From Primorskyibacter marinus (GTDB taxonomy: Bacteria > Pseudomonadota > Alphaproteobacteria > Rhodobacterales > Rhodobacteraceae), in assembly GCF_003313245.1 (NCBI RefSeq), contig NZ_QJSD01000014.1:37732-101731 (forward strand): DNA of 64,000 nt, in the 5' to 3' direction. This document shows, one piece after another, positions 36,375 to 47,714 of this stretch (positions are counted from its first letter, which is position 1; the number at the start of each line of letters is the position of its first letter). A model generated the notes under the pieces. That model searched no databases. It was not told the origin of the DNA and saw only the letters and a list, made by a program, of their open reading frames with translations. The translations under genes and the position numbers were made by a program.

Positions 36375-37276
36375 GATGCGTCCTCCACCATCCAGCGGCA
36401 CATCTCGCCAAAGCTGATGCCCGCGACGCCCGCCTGTTCCGGCGAAAGCGATGTGGGTGTCATGCCGGGTTGGGTGTTGGTCTCCAGCAGGATCAGGCCG
36501 TCAAGCCCGCGCGCCTCGTCCCAGCGGAAATCGGTGCGGCTGACGCCGCGACAGCCAAGCGCGTCATGGGCGCGCAATGCGTAATCCATGCAGGCATCGA
36601 AGATGTCCTTGGGGATGTCGGCGGGGACAACGTGGCGCGATCCGCCTTCCTTGTACTTGGCGTCGTAGTCATACCAGCCGTCGGTCAGAATGTCGGTGAC
36701 GGTCAGCGCCCTGTCGCCCATCACGGTTGTCGTCAACTCGCGTCCCGGCGCGTAGGTTTCCACCATCACCACTTCGGGCATTTCGTCCGACAGATGCGGT
36801 GGGCTGTTGGCGGCGTCATGCACAAGGTAGACGCCGACCGACGACCCTTCATTATAGGGCTTCACCACATAGGGCGGCGGCAGAATATGGCGGGCCATGA
36901 CCTCTGGCTTCGTCGCAAGGACGCTTTCGACAACCGGCAGGCCGACATCGCGGTAGACCTGCTTGGTCCGCTCCTTGTCCATCGCCATGGCAGAGGCCAG
37001 AACGCCGGAATGGGTATAGGGAAGCCGCATCCATTCAAGCATGCCCTGCACGCAGCCATCCTCGCCCCACCGGCCATGCAGCGCGTTGAACACCACGTCG
37101 GGCGCGGCGTCAGCCAGTTGCTGCGCCAAATTCGGGCCTGCATCGACCTCGACGACCTGAAATCCCTGATCCCTCAAAGCGGTGGCGCATTCACGCCCTG
37201 AACTCAGAGACACCTCGCGCTCTGCGGAGGGGCCACCCATCAGTACCACCACTTTCGGGCTTGTCCTGCTCGACAT
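36362..37276 (-). CDS. ddl: D-alanine--D-alanine ligase
   Basis: A 304-residue ATP-grasp enzyme that joins two D-alanines for the peptidoglycan stem peptide. [18 protein letters not shown] is the N-terminal substrate motif, [14 protein letters not shown] the ATP-binding loop, and [17 protein letters not shown] the Mg2+ and catalytic block. ATG 37276 is preferred over TTG two codons earlier. It lies between murB and ftsQ, in the conserved dcw order, and overlaps ftsQ. Confidence 0.96.
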   Translation of the reverse strand: MSSRTSPKVVVLMGGPSAEREVSLSSGRECATALRDQGFQVVEVDAGPNLAQQLADAAPDVVFNALHGRWGEDGCVQGMLEWMRLPYTHSGVLASAMAMDKERTKQVYRDVGLPVVESVLATKPEVMARHILPPPYVVKPYNEGSSVGVYLVHDAANSPPHLSDEMPEVVMVETYAPGRELTTTVMGDRALTVTDILTDGWYDYDAKYKEGGSRHVVPADIPKDIFDACMDYALRAHDALGCRGVSRTDFRWDEARGLDGLILLETNTQPGMTPTSLSPEQAGVAGISFGEMCRWMVEDASCNR

Positions 37277-37367
37277 ACCCAAAACTGCCTCGATATACCG
37301 GACCTTTGGCCCGTGTTATTGTCGCAACCTGCCTGTGGCTGCGTTTTCACCGCCGTTTTTTCGGCGT

Positions 37368-38297
37368 TTATTCCGGTGCGGGTTTGCCCACACGCATGAT
37401 TTCCCACACTAGCTCTATTCCACTGTGTTGGAAAACCTTTTTTCGCACTTCCTCGCCCAAACCTTCCAGATCGGCGGCCGTCGCGCCGCCCGTATTGACC
37501 AGAAAGTTGGAGTGCATCGGGCTCATTTGCGCGCCGCCCAGTGTTGCCCCGCGCATGCCCGCGTCGTCAATCACTTTCCAGGCCTTCAGGTCATGCGCGT
37601 CATCCGCCCGCCCGGTGCTGGAAAAACCAGCGGGGTTGCGAAACGTGCTGCCTGCCGTGCGGTCCTTGGTGGGCTGGGTCTCGTCGCGTTTTTTTAGCTG
37701 GGCGTCCATCCGCGCGGCCAATTCGTCAGGATCGCCCGAGGCACCTTCGAACGTCGCCTGCGTGATCACGCAGCCCTCCGCCAGATCGGTCTGGCGGTAG
37801 CGGAAATTGAGGTCATCCGGCCGCAAGGTGACAACCTCGCCCGCCCGCGTCACCGCCTGCGCCTCGATAAAATGATCCGCCACATATGTCCCGTAGCATC
37901 CCGCATTCATCCGCACCGCCCCGCCGACAGCGCCGGGGATGGTGCGCAGAAAGGTCAGATCCACGCCCGCCTCTGCCGCGCGTTTGGCGACATGCGCGTC
38001 CAGCGCCGCAGCGCCCGCCGTCACCCGGTTGCCCTCGACCGTGATCGCGTTGAACCCGCGTCCCATCCGGATCACCACGGCATTCAGGCCGCCGTCGCGC
38101 ACGATCAGGTTACTGCCCACACCCATCGGAAAGACCGTCACGGCCGGATCAAGCTCGCGCAGAAAACCGCAAAGATCCTCGACATCCGCAGGCTGGAACA
38201 GCCAGGCGGCAGGCCCGCCGACGCGCAGCCATGTCAGATCGGCAAGCGACCGGTCAGCCGTCAGGCGGCCTCGGGGGGTGGGAAATCTCTGTGTCAT
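37368..38297 (-). CDS. murB: UDP-N-acetylmuramate dehydrogenase
   Basis: A 309-residue FAD enzyme that reduces UDP-GlcNAc-enolpyruvate to UDP-MurNAc. [15 protein letters not shown] binds [20 protein letters not shown] is the second flavin motif, and [17 protein letters not shown] carries the proton-donor serine. It is a type II-like form, lacking the extra loop of E. coli MurB, as usual in alphaproteobacteria. ATG 38297 gives the standard N terminus; 12 upstream codons are open. It is followed by ddl after about 90 bases. Confidence 0.96.
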   Translation of the reverse strand: MTQRFPTPRGRLTADRSLADLTWLRVGGPAAWLFQPADVEDLCGFLRELDPAVTVFPMGVGSNLIVRDGGLNAVVIRMGRGFNAITVEGNRVTAGAAALDAHVAKRAAEAGVDLTFLRTIPGAVGGAVRMNAGCYGTYVADHFIEAQAVTRAGEVVTLRPDDLNFRYRQTDLAEGCVITQATFEGASGDPDELAARMDAQLKKRDETQPTKDRTAGSTFRNPAGFSSTGRADDAHDLKAWKVIDDAGMRGATLGGAQMSPMHSNFLVNTGGATAADLEGLGEEVRKKVFQHSGIELVWEIMRVGKPAPE

Positions 38298-38345
38298 GCC
38301 TGTCCTGCTACAAACTCGGCGCATCAAGGGCAAGCGCCGGAATAC

Positions 38346-38633
38346 TCAATCCACCGTGGCCCCGCGGCGAAACCGCCACCATGCAATCAGCGCGCCCAGG
38401 GCGGTTCCAATCACGGCAGGTGCCATCATCAGCACCGCAAAGATCGTATAGCCGATGCCATCCCAGCCGACCTGCTGCCGACCCTGCCAGATGCCCCAGA
38501 CCATCCCGGTCAGCGCCAGCCCCGCCATGGCCGCCGCGATCCAGCCCCGCCGCCCGCGCACCACGACATGCGCCACGATCAGCGTCGTCATGAGACTGAA
38601 AGCCGGGATGAGATAGACCATGCCCGCGATCAT
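38346..38633 (-). CDS. Small membrane protein of unknown function in the dcw cluster
   Basis: About 95 residues with three predicted membrane helices: MVYLIPAFSLMTTLIVAHVVV, GWIAAAMAGLALTGMVWGIW and YTIFAVLMMAPAVIGTALGAL. A basic C-terminal tail (WWRFRRG) places that end in the cytoplasm. I do not recognise a named family. It sits between the DUF2484 gene (16 bases upstream) and murB (48 bases downstream) on the same strand, so it is transcribed with peptidoglycan genes. The start ATG 38633 precedes the first helix; 24 upstream codons overlap DUF2484. Confidence 0.72.
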   Translation of the reverse strand: MIAGMVYLIPAFSLMTTLIVAHVVVRGRRGWIAAAMAGLALTGMVWGIWQGRQQVGWDGIGYTIFAVLMMAPAVIGTALGALIAWWRFRRGATVD

Positions 38634-38649
38634 GCGCCACGATCCTTCG

Positions 38650-38907
38650 TCAGTCCACCACGCTGCCAAACAGACGCCGCAGCAGAATGTCGGCAAAGAC
38701 GACACGCCAGCGCAGAACGCTCATCCCCGCCGCCAGCACCAACAGCCCGACCCATGGGCCGTTCTGCCAGGTGGCAAAACCCAAAAGCGGCACCCCGGTG
38801 ACGATCAGCAGATAGGCACTGTTCGGATACTCGTCCTCCGACCACACCATGGCAGTCACAGTGGCGGCGATCGCCCAGATACAAGCCAGCAAAAGCGATG
38901 TCGTCAT
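38650..38907 (-). CDS. DUF2484 family small membrane protein
   Basis: An 85-residue protein with three predicted helices: MTTSLLLACIWAIAATVTAMV, SAYLLIVTGVPLLGFATW and WVGLLVLAAGMSVLRW. The pattern of a YQNGPWVGLL-like core (here WQNGPWVGLL) and VLRWR matches DUF2484, a family found in Rhodobacterales next to murB and murC. Function is unknown, but the conserved place in the dcw cluster suggests a link to cell-wall synthesis or division. ATG 38907 is clear; upstream codons overlap murC sequence. Confidence 0.85.
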   Translation of the reverse strand: MTTSLLLACIWAIAATVTAMVWSEDEYPNSAYLLIVTGVPLLGFATWQNGPWVGLLVLAAGMSVLRWRVVFADILLRRLFGSVVD

Positions 38908-39046
38908 CGCACGCACTCCAGTGCTTCGCCACGAAGCCGCTGCCGGATATGGCAGGGCGGATTGCGCAGCATCGTCAAAAAACCGGCCCGTCGGACCCGT
39001 GCAAATGTCTGCGACCCATCCCGGCGGACGGCCATCTTGGCCCGGC

Positions 39047-40443
<1,397 letters not shown>

Positions 40444-40447
<4 letters not shown>

Positions 40448-41541
40448 GTCCTGCCCTTTTCCGCCAACTCTTCAACCATCGAAACAAGACGCTCCGTCGC
40501 GTCGGGCATCCCGAACCCAAGGGCCGCCCGCACCATCTGCAATGCCCCGTCAGGCTCTGACAGGACCAGCTCTATCTGCGCGGCCAGATCCTCGACCGTC
40601 ATGCGCGATTCCGGCAGCATGATTGCCCCCCCGGCATCGACCAGCCCCCGCGCATTCGCGGTTTGATGATCACCCGCCGCCGCGGCATAGGGGATCAGGA
40701 TCGACGGGCGCCCGATCACCGAAAGATCAGCCAGCGAGGACGCACCCGCGCGGCTGATGACAAGCTGCGCCTCTGTCATGCGGCGCGGAATATCATTGAA
40801 GAAGGGCTGCACATCGGCATCAATGCCATTTTCGGCATAGTAGGTTGCGACACGCTCTATATCCTCCTCGCGGGCCTGATGACTGACCCGCAGGCTGCGC
40901 AGCACCTCCATCGGCAATTGCGCGATTGCCGGCGGCACAACGTCCGACAGGATGCGCGCGCCTTGACTGCCCCCGATCACGAGGACCGACATCGGATAAT
41001 CGCCCGGTACGATATAGCCAGCGCCGGCACGTTCAATCACAGCGCGGCGCACCGGGTTGCCGACATGATACCCCTCGATCCCCTCGGGCAATTCGGTGGG
41101 CCATGTGCCGCAGGCCACCGCATCGACACGGCTGGCGAAGATCTGGTTCACGCGCCCCAACACGCCGTTCTGTTCGTGGATCATGCGCGGACGCTTCAGC
41201 AGCGTTGCCGCCGACAGCGCCGGAATGGATGGGTAGCCGCCGAAGCCCACGACGACATCGGGCTTGTCCCGGATCATCCCCGCCACGGCCGAGGTGACGC
41301 CGCCCGCAATGCGGAACGGCACGCCCGCCTTGGCGATCAGCCCGCCGCGCGCGAAAGTGGCGCTGGAGATCTGGTCGATCTCAACCGTATGCGGGAAGCC
41401 ACCGGTATAGCGCGCGCCACGCGCGTCCGTTGACAGCTTCACCCGCCAGCCGCGCCGCAACATCGCCTCGGCCAGCGCCTGAGCGGGAAACATATGCCCG
41501 CCGGTCCCCCCCGCGGCCATCACAAGAAGCGGCTGTTTCAT
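40444..41541 (-). CDS. murG: UDP-N-acetylglucosamine--lipid I transferase MurG
   Basis: A 365-residue GT-B glycosyltransferase that makes lipid II on the inner face of the membrane. [21 protein letters not shown] is the first glycine loop, [15 protein letters not shown] the second, and [25 protein letters not shown] the UDP-GlcNAc binding site. The start ATG 41541 ([12 protein letters not shown]) is standard; 16 open codons upstream are not conserved. It is separated from ftsW by about 67 bases. Confidence 0.97.
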
Positions 41542-41608
41542 GCGTTCGCTCCGCGCGGCAGGACCGAAACGGCACCGGCAACGGCGCACCGGGCGTGTGT
41601 GATCACGG

Positions 41609-42775
41609 TCATCTCAGCCGCCCCCGCAGAATATCGCCAATCTCGCCCTGCGGTCGGTTGCGCGTAAAGGCCAGCAACATGCCAACAGCGATCCCGCCCG
41701 CAATCAGCGACGACCCGCCATAGCTGACAAAGGGCAGCGTCATGCCCTTGGCAGGCAGCAGCCGCACGGCCACGCCCATATTGATCATCGCCTGCACGCC
41801 GAACATGCAGGCCAGCCCTGTCCCGGCCAGACGGATAAACGGATCGCGTTCCCGCATCAGCCGCACCATCGAACGCACGACAACGGTCGTGTAAAGCGCG
41901 ATGATGCACAGGACCAGAACCAGACCGTATTCCTCGGCCGCGACGGCGATGATGAAATCCGTATGCGCGTCAGGCAGCGACCACTTCACCTGCCCCTCGC
42001 CGACACCCACGCCAAAGAAACCACCCTCGCGGATCGCATTGGTGGCATAGCCCAGCTGCGTCGTCGGATCGACATCGGGGTTGAGAAACCCGTCAATGCG
42101 GCGGGCGAAGTGTTCAGAGTTATTATAGGCAAACGATCCGCCCAGCACGACCAGCCCGGCCATGCCGACCAGCAGAAGCATTGGCGCACCGGCGACGAAA
42201 TACATCACGCCCCAGCCGAAAAGCACCAGACTTGCCTGACCGAAATCCGGCTGCATCGCCAGCATCAGCACAATCGCCACGGCCAGCGCAAAGGACCACA
42301 GCCGCCCCGGCGGGCCGTTGATCTCTTGCGCGGCGGCCATCATCCAGGCCGCGACCACGACGAAACCGGGTTTGAGAAACTCTGACGGCTGCAAGCTGGC
42401 AAAGCCCAGCGAATACCAGCGCACGGCACCCTTGCCGAAATCCGTGCCGAAAAACGGCAACAAGGCCAGCGCCACGAAGGAAACGAGAAAGCCCAGAACC
42501 GCCAGACGTCGCACAAGAATTGGCGACATCATCGAGGTCAGGAACATCGCGGTCAGCGCAAGCCCGCCGAAAAAGGCTTGCCGTTGCACATAGTGGAAAG
42601 GATCAAACCCGTTTTTTGCAGCCAGCGGCGGCGATGCTGCCAGCCCCAGCAAAATTCCCACGCCGAACAGCATGAGAATGCAGGATATCGACCACCTGTC
42701 GACCGTTCGCCACCATTTTGGCAAAATCGGTTCCCCGTCGCGAACGGGAACCGAGCCATAAACCATCTCCGTCAT
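41609..42775 (-). CDS. ftsW: SEDS peptidoglycan glycosyltransferase FtsW
   Basis: A 388-residue membrane protein with about ten helices that polymerises lipid II at the septum together with Fts[24 protein letters not shown] is the SEDS signature, and [20 protein letters not shown] and [17 protein letters not shown] follow. The C-terminal block [27 protein letters not shown] is diagnostic. ATG 42775 is chosen over an upstream in-frame start. Two plus-strand genes separate it from murD, so ftsW must have a promoter in 42776-43024. Confidence 0.96.
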   Translation of the reverse strand: MTEMVYGSVPVRDGEPILPKWWRTVDRWSISCILMLFGVGILLGLAASPPLAAKNGFDPFHYVQRQAFFGGLALTAMFLTSMMSPILVRRLAVLGFLVSFVALALLPFFGTDFGKGAVRWYSLGFASLQPSEFLKPGFVVVAAWMMAAAQEINGPPGRLWSFALAVAIVLMLAMQPDFGQASLVLFGWGVMYFVAGAPMLLLVGMAGLVVLGGSFAYNNSEHFARRIDGFLNPDVDPTTQLGYATNAIREGGFFGVGVGEGQVKWSLPDAHTDFIIAVAAEEYGLVLVLCIIALYTTVVVRSMVRLMRERDPFIRLAGTGLACMFGVQAMINMGVAVRLLPAKGMTLPFVSYGGSSLIAGGIAVGMLLAFTRNRPQGEIGDILRGRLR

Positions 42776-43024
42776 GGAACACCGCCAATACTGCCTCAAA
42801 GCGCCCCTTTTCGGGGTCTGCCTACAAGTGTAACCAATTTTTTATGTCCGGGCCAGTCCAAAGACGGCCCGTTCCGCCTGCCGGGTGGCACAAAATTCAC
42901 CGCCCGACGCGTCGGCAAGGAAAAGAGGACCGGCCAGTCGCGCCGCAGCGTTTGACCGGATTTGCCAATCGACGTTTGCACTTGCGCCCTTGCGGGACAC
43001 GGGCGCTGTGTCTAATCCCCCCGG

Positions 43025-44215
43025 ATGGAAATCGATACACTGATCATAGGCGCAGGCGCGGCTGGCTTGATGTGCGCCACGCAGACAGGCGGCCGCACCC
43101 TGCTGGTCGATCACGCCAAAAAACCGGGCGAGAAGATCCGCATTTCCGGTGGTGGACGCTGCAACTTCACCAATCTGCATGCTGGCCCGGCCAATTTCCT
43201 GTCCGGCAATCCGCATTTCTGCAAATCGGCCCTCAGCCGCTACACCCAATGGGATTTCATCGCGCTGGTCGAAAAGCACGGCATCGCATGGCATGAAAAG
43301 ACCCTTGGCCAGTTGTTTTGCGACGACAGTGCCAAACAGATCGTCGCGATGCTGACGCGAGAGGCCGCGGCTGCGGGCGCAGACCTGCATCTCGAAACCA
43401 GCGTGGAGGCAATACAGCGAGGCCCAGACAGATTCACCGCCACCCTCGCCCCTGCGCGTGGCAAAAAACGCCGGATCAGCGCCCGCAACATCGTGCTGGC
43501 AACCGGCGGCAAGTCGATTCCGGCAATGGGGGCCACCGGGTTTGCCTATGATATTGCCCGGCAATTTGGTTTGCCCGTCACCGAAACGCGCGCGGCTCTT
43601 GTCCCCTTCACCTTCCCCGAAAAACGCTTTGCGGACCTGTCCGGCACCGCCTTGCCGGTCCGCGCCACCACTGGCAGCACCAGCTTTGACGAGGCGATGC
43701 TGTTCACCCATCGCGGCCTGTCAGGCCCGGCCATATTGCAGGCCTCGTCCTACTGGCGCGAGGGGCAGCCGCTGGCGATTGATCTAAGCCCCGGCCTGTC
43801 GCTCTACGACCATTTGCGGACCCGCAGGCAGGTGCAGGGCGGGCGCAACCTGACGACCGAGCTGTCCGCCGTCCTGCCCGCGAAACTGGTGCAGCACCTT
43901 GCCGGGCGGCTTGCGCTGACCGGCAATCTGGCCGATCAGAATGACGCGCGGCTGGCCGAGATTTGCGACACGCTGCACGCGTGGCCGCTTTTGCCCTCGG
44001 GCACCGAGGGCTACCGCACCGCCGAGGTGACGCTGGGCGGGATCGACACCGCCGCCCTGTCCTCACGCACGATGGAGGCGCGCGATGTCCCCGGCCTGTA
44101 TGTGATCGGCGAGGCGGTTGACGTGACCGGCTGGCTGGGCGGGTACAACTTTCAATGGGCCTGGTCGTCTGGCTGGGCCGCAGGGCAGGCAATCGCAGAC
44201 ACATTGACCAATTGA
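43025..44215 (+). CDS. HI0933/BaiN family NAD(P)/FAD-dependent oxidoreductase
   Basis: A 396-residue flavoprotein. The FAD dinucleotide fold has TLIIGAGAAGLMCATQTGG, followed by KPGEKIRISGGGRCNFTN, which is the family signature of HI0933/YhiN/BaiN proteins. ARNIVLATGGKSIPAMGATG and VIGEAVDVTGWLGGYNFQWAWSSG complete the FAD site. BaiN is a flavin reductase in bile-acid metabolism of gut bacteria; most members have no known substrate. The gene is on the plus strand inside the minus-strand dcw cluster. ATG 43025 is preceded by no strong ribosome site. Confidence 0.9.
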   Translation: MEIDTLIIGAGAAGLMCATQTGGRTLLVDHAKKPGEKIRISGGGRCNFTNLHAGPANFLSGNPHFCKSALSRYTQWDFIALVEKHGIAWHEKTLGQLFCDDSAKQIVAMLTREAAAAGADLHLETSVEAIQRGPDRFTATLAPARGKKRRISARNIVLATGGKSIPAMGATGFAYDIARQFGLPVTETRAALVPFTFPEKRFADLSGTALPVRATTGSTSFDEAMLFTHRGLSGPAILQASSYWREGQPLAIDLSPGLSLYDHLRTRRQVQGGRNLTTELSAVLPAKLVQHLAGRLALTGNLADQNDARLAEICDTLHAWPLLPSGTEGYRTAEVTLGGIDTAALSSRTMEARDVPGLYVIGEAVDVTGWLGGYNFQWAWSSGWAAGQAIADTLTN

Positions 44216-44247
44216 ATCCGCAAACAAGTTGTTACAGAGGTTTTGTC

Positions 44248-44964
44248 ATGCCATCTAAACCCGAACAAAATTCGTTCATGCGGCCCGCTCGGCGGCTTAA
44301 CCGCGCGCTGGAGGCGCAGGTGCCGCAAAAGGCGTTGCGTGACCTGACCAACCGGTTGCGTTACGGTCCGGATGCCCCCCTCAGCGACGAGACGCTCTAT
44401 GTCGATCCGCGCGCAATCCTTTCGGCATACAGCCCGAAAAAATCCCCCAAAGCGCCAAACTTCAGACGCCGCCATAGTGGGCAGGTCGTAGGTGGCGACT
44501 GGGATCTTGCACGCGCACCGATCGAGGGTAATTTCAAACTGATAAGCTGCCGGATGCATTTCGAGGACGGCGTGCCTTGGGACGACACCCCGCTGCTGCA
44601 CAGTATGAAAGCGCAGATCGCAGCGGGTAAAGAACCCGATGAATGCAAGACCGTCTACGACCTCGCACGCCGCTATGCAAGGCTGGACCAGATCTTTGCC
44701 GAAACGCGTCAGACTGGCCGGCTGAAATCGCGCACCGAAACGTCTGATCATTACCGCCGCGAACATGGCGGGATCTTCGTTCATGTGACGCGGGACGGCA
44801 CGATGCTGCGGGCCGGTGGCGGCAATCATCGTTTTGCGATTGCCTGGATATTGGGCCTGCCGGAAATCCCCGTGCAATTGGGCGTGATTCACGCCGACGC
44901 CGTACGCGAAGGGCTGCACAAGACCCTGCGCTTGCCACTGTCAAAACGCACAGCCCCCGCGTGA
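44248..44964 (+). CDS. Protein with a ParB/sulfiredoxin-like GNHR motif
   Basis: A 238-residue protein of unknown function. VVGGDWDLARAPIE (about residues 78-91) and TRDGTMLRAGGGNHRFAIAWILGLPEIPVQL (about 186-216) stand out. The G-G-N-H-R-F-A-I pattern is like the D-G-x-H-R motif of the ParB/sulfiredoxin fold, which binds phosphate or nucleotides. The GGDWD motif is shared with uncharacterised proteins that I remember from other Rhodobacterales and haloarchaea; a search would be needed to confirm. There is no signal peptide or membrane helix. ATG 44248 is used, 32 bases after the oxidoreductase stop, so the two form a plus-strand pair within the dcw cluster. Confidence 0.7.
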   Translation: MPSKPEQNSFMRPARRLNRALEAQVPQKALRDLTNRLRYGPDAPLSDETLYVDPRAILSAYSPKKSPKAPNFRRRHSGQVVGGDWDLARAPIEGNFKLISCRMHFEDGVPWDDTPLLHSMKAQIAAGKEPDECKTVYDLARRYARLDQIFAETRQTGRLKSRTETSDHYRREHGGIFVHVTRDGTMLRAGGGNHRFAIAWILGLPEIPVQLGVIHADAVREGLHKTLRLPLSKRTAPA

Positions 44965-45034
44965 CATCCGCGTGCCAACTGGCGTGCTCCTCAAAGTATC
45001 GCAAACAATCTTCTCGGCAACCTGCCTGTCAGCG

Positions 45035-46450
45035 TCACGCGCGCCCCGCCTGTTCCAGCACCCTGTGAACCTGCGCTGCAAAATCCTCACCGCGCTGCTC
45101 AAAATTGTCATATTGGTCAAAGCTCGCTGCCGCAGGTGCCAGAAGTACAACATCGCCGTCCTCCGCATCCGCCGATGCACGGGCCACGGCCGTGGCCATG
45201 TCGCCGCAGATCTCGGTCTCCATCCCGCTTAACTGAACGGCGAAGGCCGCCGCCTCCCGCCCGATCACATAGGCCTTGACCACCGATCCGGCGGCACCCG
45301 CCAACGCCTCCAGCCCGCCTTCCTTCTGCAAGCCGCCGCAGATCCAGCGCACCTTGCCAAAAGCCGCAAGCGCCTTGGCCGCGCTGTCGACATTGGTGGC
45401 CTTGCTGTCATTGACATAGCGGACCCCACCGGCCTCGGCGACGGTCTGGCTGCGATGCGGCAAACCCTCGAACGCATGGAACGCCGCCTCGATCACGCGC
45501 GGCGCGATCCCGAATGTGCGCACCACGGCATAGGCCGCGCAGGCATTCTGATGGTTATGCGCCCCCGGCAGCCCCTGCACCCCGCGCAGGTCGATCGAGG
45601 CAATCTGCCGCCCCTTGCGCCATTCCGCCAGAAACCCCTTGCGCGCAAAGACATGCCAGCCCGGCCCGGTCAGCTTCTGGCCTGATGAGACGCGGATCAC
45701 CCGCGCATCCACCGCCGCCTCGGAAAGCTGATTGGCAAGAAACCGGCCCTCGGCCTCATCCACGCCGATCACCGCGCGCTCCGGACCACCTTCGGCAAAC
45801 AGTCGGCGCTTGGCGGCGAAATAGCCCCCCAACCCGCCATGCCGATCCAGATGATCGGGCGAAAGATTGGTGAAAACCGCCACATCCGGCGTCAGTGCCC
45901 GGGCCAGTTCGGTCTGATACGACGACAGCTCCAGCACCACGATTCCGCCATCGCCCGGCGGATCTATATCCAGCACGCCGCGCCCGATATTGCCCGCAAG
46001 CTGCACATCGCGCCCGGCATGGCGCAACACATGATGGATCAACGCCGAGGTGGTGGACTTGCCATTCGACCCGGTGACCGCGATCACGCGTGGCGTGGCT
46101 CCGTGATCGTCCCAATCCGCGACGGCGAGCGAGCGAAAAAACAGCCCGATATCATTGTCGACAGGCACCCCCGCGTCCCAGGCGGCCGCCACCACCGGGT
46201 TGGGGGCCGGATAAAGATGCGGAATGCCGGGCGAGACGATCAGCCGGGAAATGCCGCGAAACCCGTCGACATGGCCCAGATCACGGCAGACGAACCCTTC
46301 GGCTTCGGCAATGCTGCGGGCCGCTGGGTTGTCATCCCAGCACACCGGCTCCGCCCTGCCCGCGCGCAGCGCGCGCGCCGCCGACAGACCGGATCTGCCA
46401 AGACCCAGAATCGCAATCTCCTGCCCCTCGAAACCATTCACCGGAATCAT
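45035..46450 (-). CDS. murD: UDP-N-acetylmuramoyl-L-alanine--D-glutamate ligase
   Basis: A 471-residue ligase that adds D-glutamate to UDP-MurNAc-L-Ala. [17 protein letters not shown] is the N-terminal nucleotide fold, [21 protein letters not shown] the ATP loop, and [20 protein letters not shown] the C-terminal domain motif. [22 protein letters not shown] near the end is specific to MurD. It is separated from mraY by 177 bases that include a repeat-like hairpin element. Downstream the two plus-strand genes converge on it. Confidence 0.96.
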   Translation of the reverse strand: MIPVNGFEGQEIAILGLGRSGLSAARALRAGRAEPVCWDDNPAARSIAEAEGFVCRDLGHVDGFRGISRLIVSPGIPHLYPAPNPVVAAAWDAGVPVDNDIGLFFRSLAVADWDDHGATPRVIAVTGSNGKSTTSALIHHVLRHAGRDVQLAGNIGRGVLDIDPPGDGGIVVLELSSYQTELARALTPDVAVFTNLSPDHLDRHGGLGGYFAAKRRLFAEGGPERAVIGVDEAEGRFLANQLSEAAVDARVIRVSSGQKLTGPGWHVFARKGFLAEWRKGRQIASIDLRGVQGLPGAHNHQNACAAYAVVRTFGIAPRVIEAAFHAFEGLPHRSQTVAEAGGVRYVNDSKATNVDSAAKALAAFGKVRWICGGLQKEGGLEALAGAAGSVVKAYVIGREAAAFAVQLSGMETEICGDMATAVARASADAEDGDVVLLAPAAASFDQYDNFEQRGEDFAAQVHRVLEQAGRA

Positions 46451-46483
46451 CTGCCCATCCTTTTTCTACGATAGCCCTTCCAT

Positions 46484-46600
46484 AGCCCGATGGCGCGCGG
46501 CACGCCATGAGCCGCGGCTGCCGACACGCCGCTCCTGCCTTCTTCTCGGCGAAAATACTCTCCGGGGGTGCGGGGGTGGAAAACCCCCGCTGGCACCACC
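46484..46600. repeat. Repeat-like hairpin element between mraY and murD
   Basis: This spacer contains TCTCGGCGAAAATACTC followed by a GC-rich hairpin, GCGGGGGT (46570-46577) with ACCCCCGC (46583-46590). The combination resembles a short dispersed intergenic element that I recall in Rhodobacterales genomes. Only one copy is present here, so the repeat nature is inference. The hairpin lacks a T run, so it is not a standard terminator. Confidence 0.45.
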
Positions 46601-46627
46601 TGAGACAGGCAGCAAATCCGTAAGGCC

Positions 46628-47710
46628 TCAGCGCACCTTCAGCGTGGCAAGACCCAGCATCGCCAGGATCAGCGAGATGATCCAGAAGCGGATCACGATC
46701 TGCGGCTCCGACCAGCCCTTCTTTTCGTAATGGTGATGGATCGGTGCCATCAGGAAAACCCGCTTGCCGGTGCGCTTGAAATACAGCACCTGGATGATCA
46801 CCGACAACGCCTCGACCACGAACAACCCGCCAACGATGGCCAGCACGATTTCGTGCTTGGTGGCGACCGCGATGGCCCCAAGCGCCCCGCCAAGCGCCAG
46901 CGACCCGGTATCGCCCATGAACACGGCCGCAGGCGGCGCGTTATACCACAGGAACCCCAGCCCGCCGCCGATCAGGGCGGCGGCAAAGATCAGGATCTCA
47001 CCCGTCCCCGGCACATAATGCACGTCCAGATATTCGGTAAAGTCGGTGCGCCCCACCGCATAGGCAATCACCCCCAGCGTTCCGCCCGCGATCATCACCG
47101 GCATGATCGCCAGCCCGTCCAGCCCGTCGGTCAGGTTGACCGCATTGGCCGAACCGACAATGACAATCACTGCGAAGGGCACAAACAAATAGCCCAGGTT
47201 GATCAGCGTGTCCTTGAACACCGGCAGCGCCAGTTGATTGGTCAGCTCCGCCGGATGATACTGCGCCGCCCAGAACCCCGCTGCCGCCGCGATCAGAAGC
47301 CCCAGAAGCAATCTGACGCGTCCGGGCACACCGGCCACGTTCTGCTTGCTGACCTTGGCGTAATCGTCGGCAAAACCGATAAGGCCAAAAGACACGGTCA
47401 CGAACAGCACCATCCAGATATAGGGATTGTCCAGCCGCGCCCAGATCAGGGTCGAGGTCAAAAGCGCGCCGACAATCAGCAGCCCGCCCATCGTGGGCGT
47501 GCCCGCCTTGAGGAAATGCCCTTCGGGGCCATCGTCGCGGATCGGTTGGCCCTTGCCCTGACGCTTGCGCAGCACGTTGATCAACGGCACGCCGAAGATG
47601 AACCCGAACAGCAGCGCCGTCAGAAAAGCCCCACCGGCCCGGAAGGTGATATAGCGGAACAGGTTGAAAAAGTCGCCGCCATCAGACAGGGCCGTCAGCC
47701 AGTAAAGCAT
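46628..47710 (-). CDS. mraY: Phospho-N-acetylmuramoyl-pentapeptide transferase
   Basis: A 360-residue membrane enzyme with ten helices that transfers phospho-MurNAc-pentapeptide to undecaprenyl phosphate, making lipid [17 protein letters not shown] holds the paired aspartates, [16 protein letters not shown] the third catalytic aspartate, and [17 protein letters not shown] the histidine motif. ATG 47710 is chosen; upstream codons overlap murF. The murF stop lies four bases before it. Confidence 0.97.
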   Translation of the reverse strand: MLYWLTALSDGGDFFNLFRYITFRAGGAFLTALLFGFIFGVPLINVLRKRQGKGQPIRDDGPEGHFLKAGTPTMGGLLIVGALLTSTLIWARLDNPYIWMVLFVTVSFGLIGFADDYAKVSKQNVAGVPGRVRLLLGLLIAAAAGFWAAQYHPAELTNQLALPVFKDTLINLGYLFVPFAVIVIVGSANAVNLTDGLDGLAIMPVMIAGGTLGVIAYAVGRTDFTEYLDVHYVPGTGEILIFAAALIGGGLGFLWYNAPPAAVFMGDTGSLALGGALGAIAVATKHEIVLAIVGGLFVVEALSVIIQVLYFKRTGKRVFLMAPIHHHYEKKGWSEPQIVIRFWIISLILAMLGLATLKVR

Positions 47711-47714
47711 CCGT

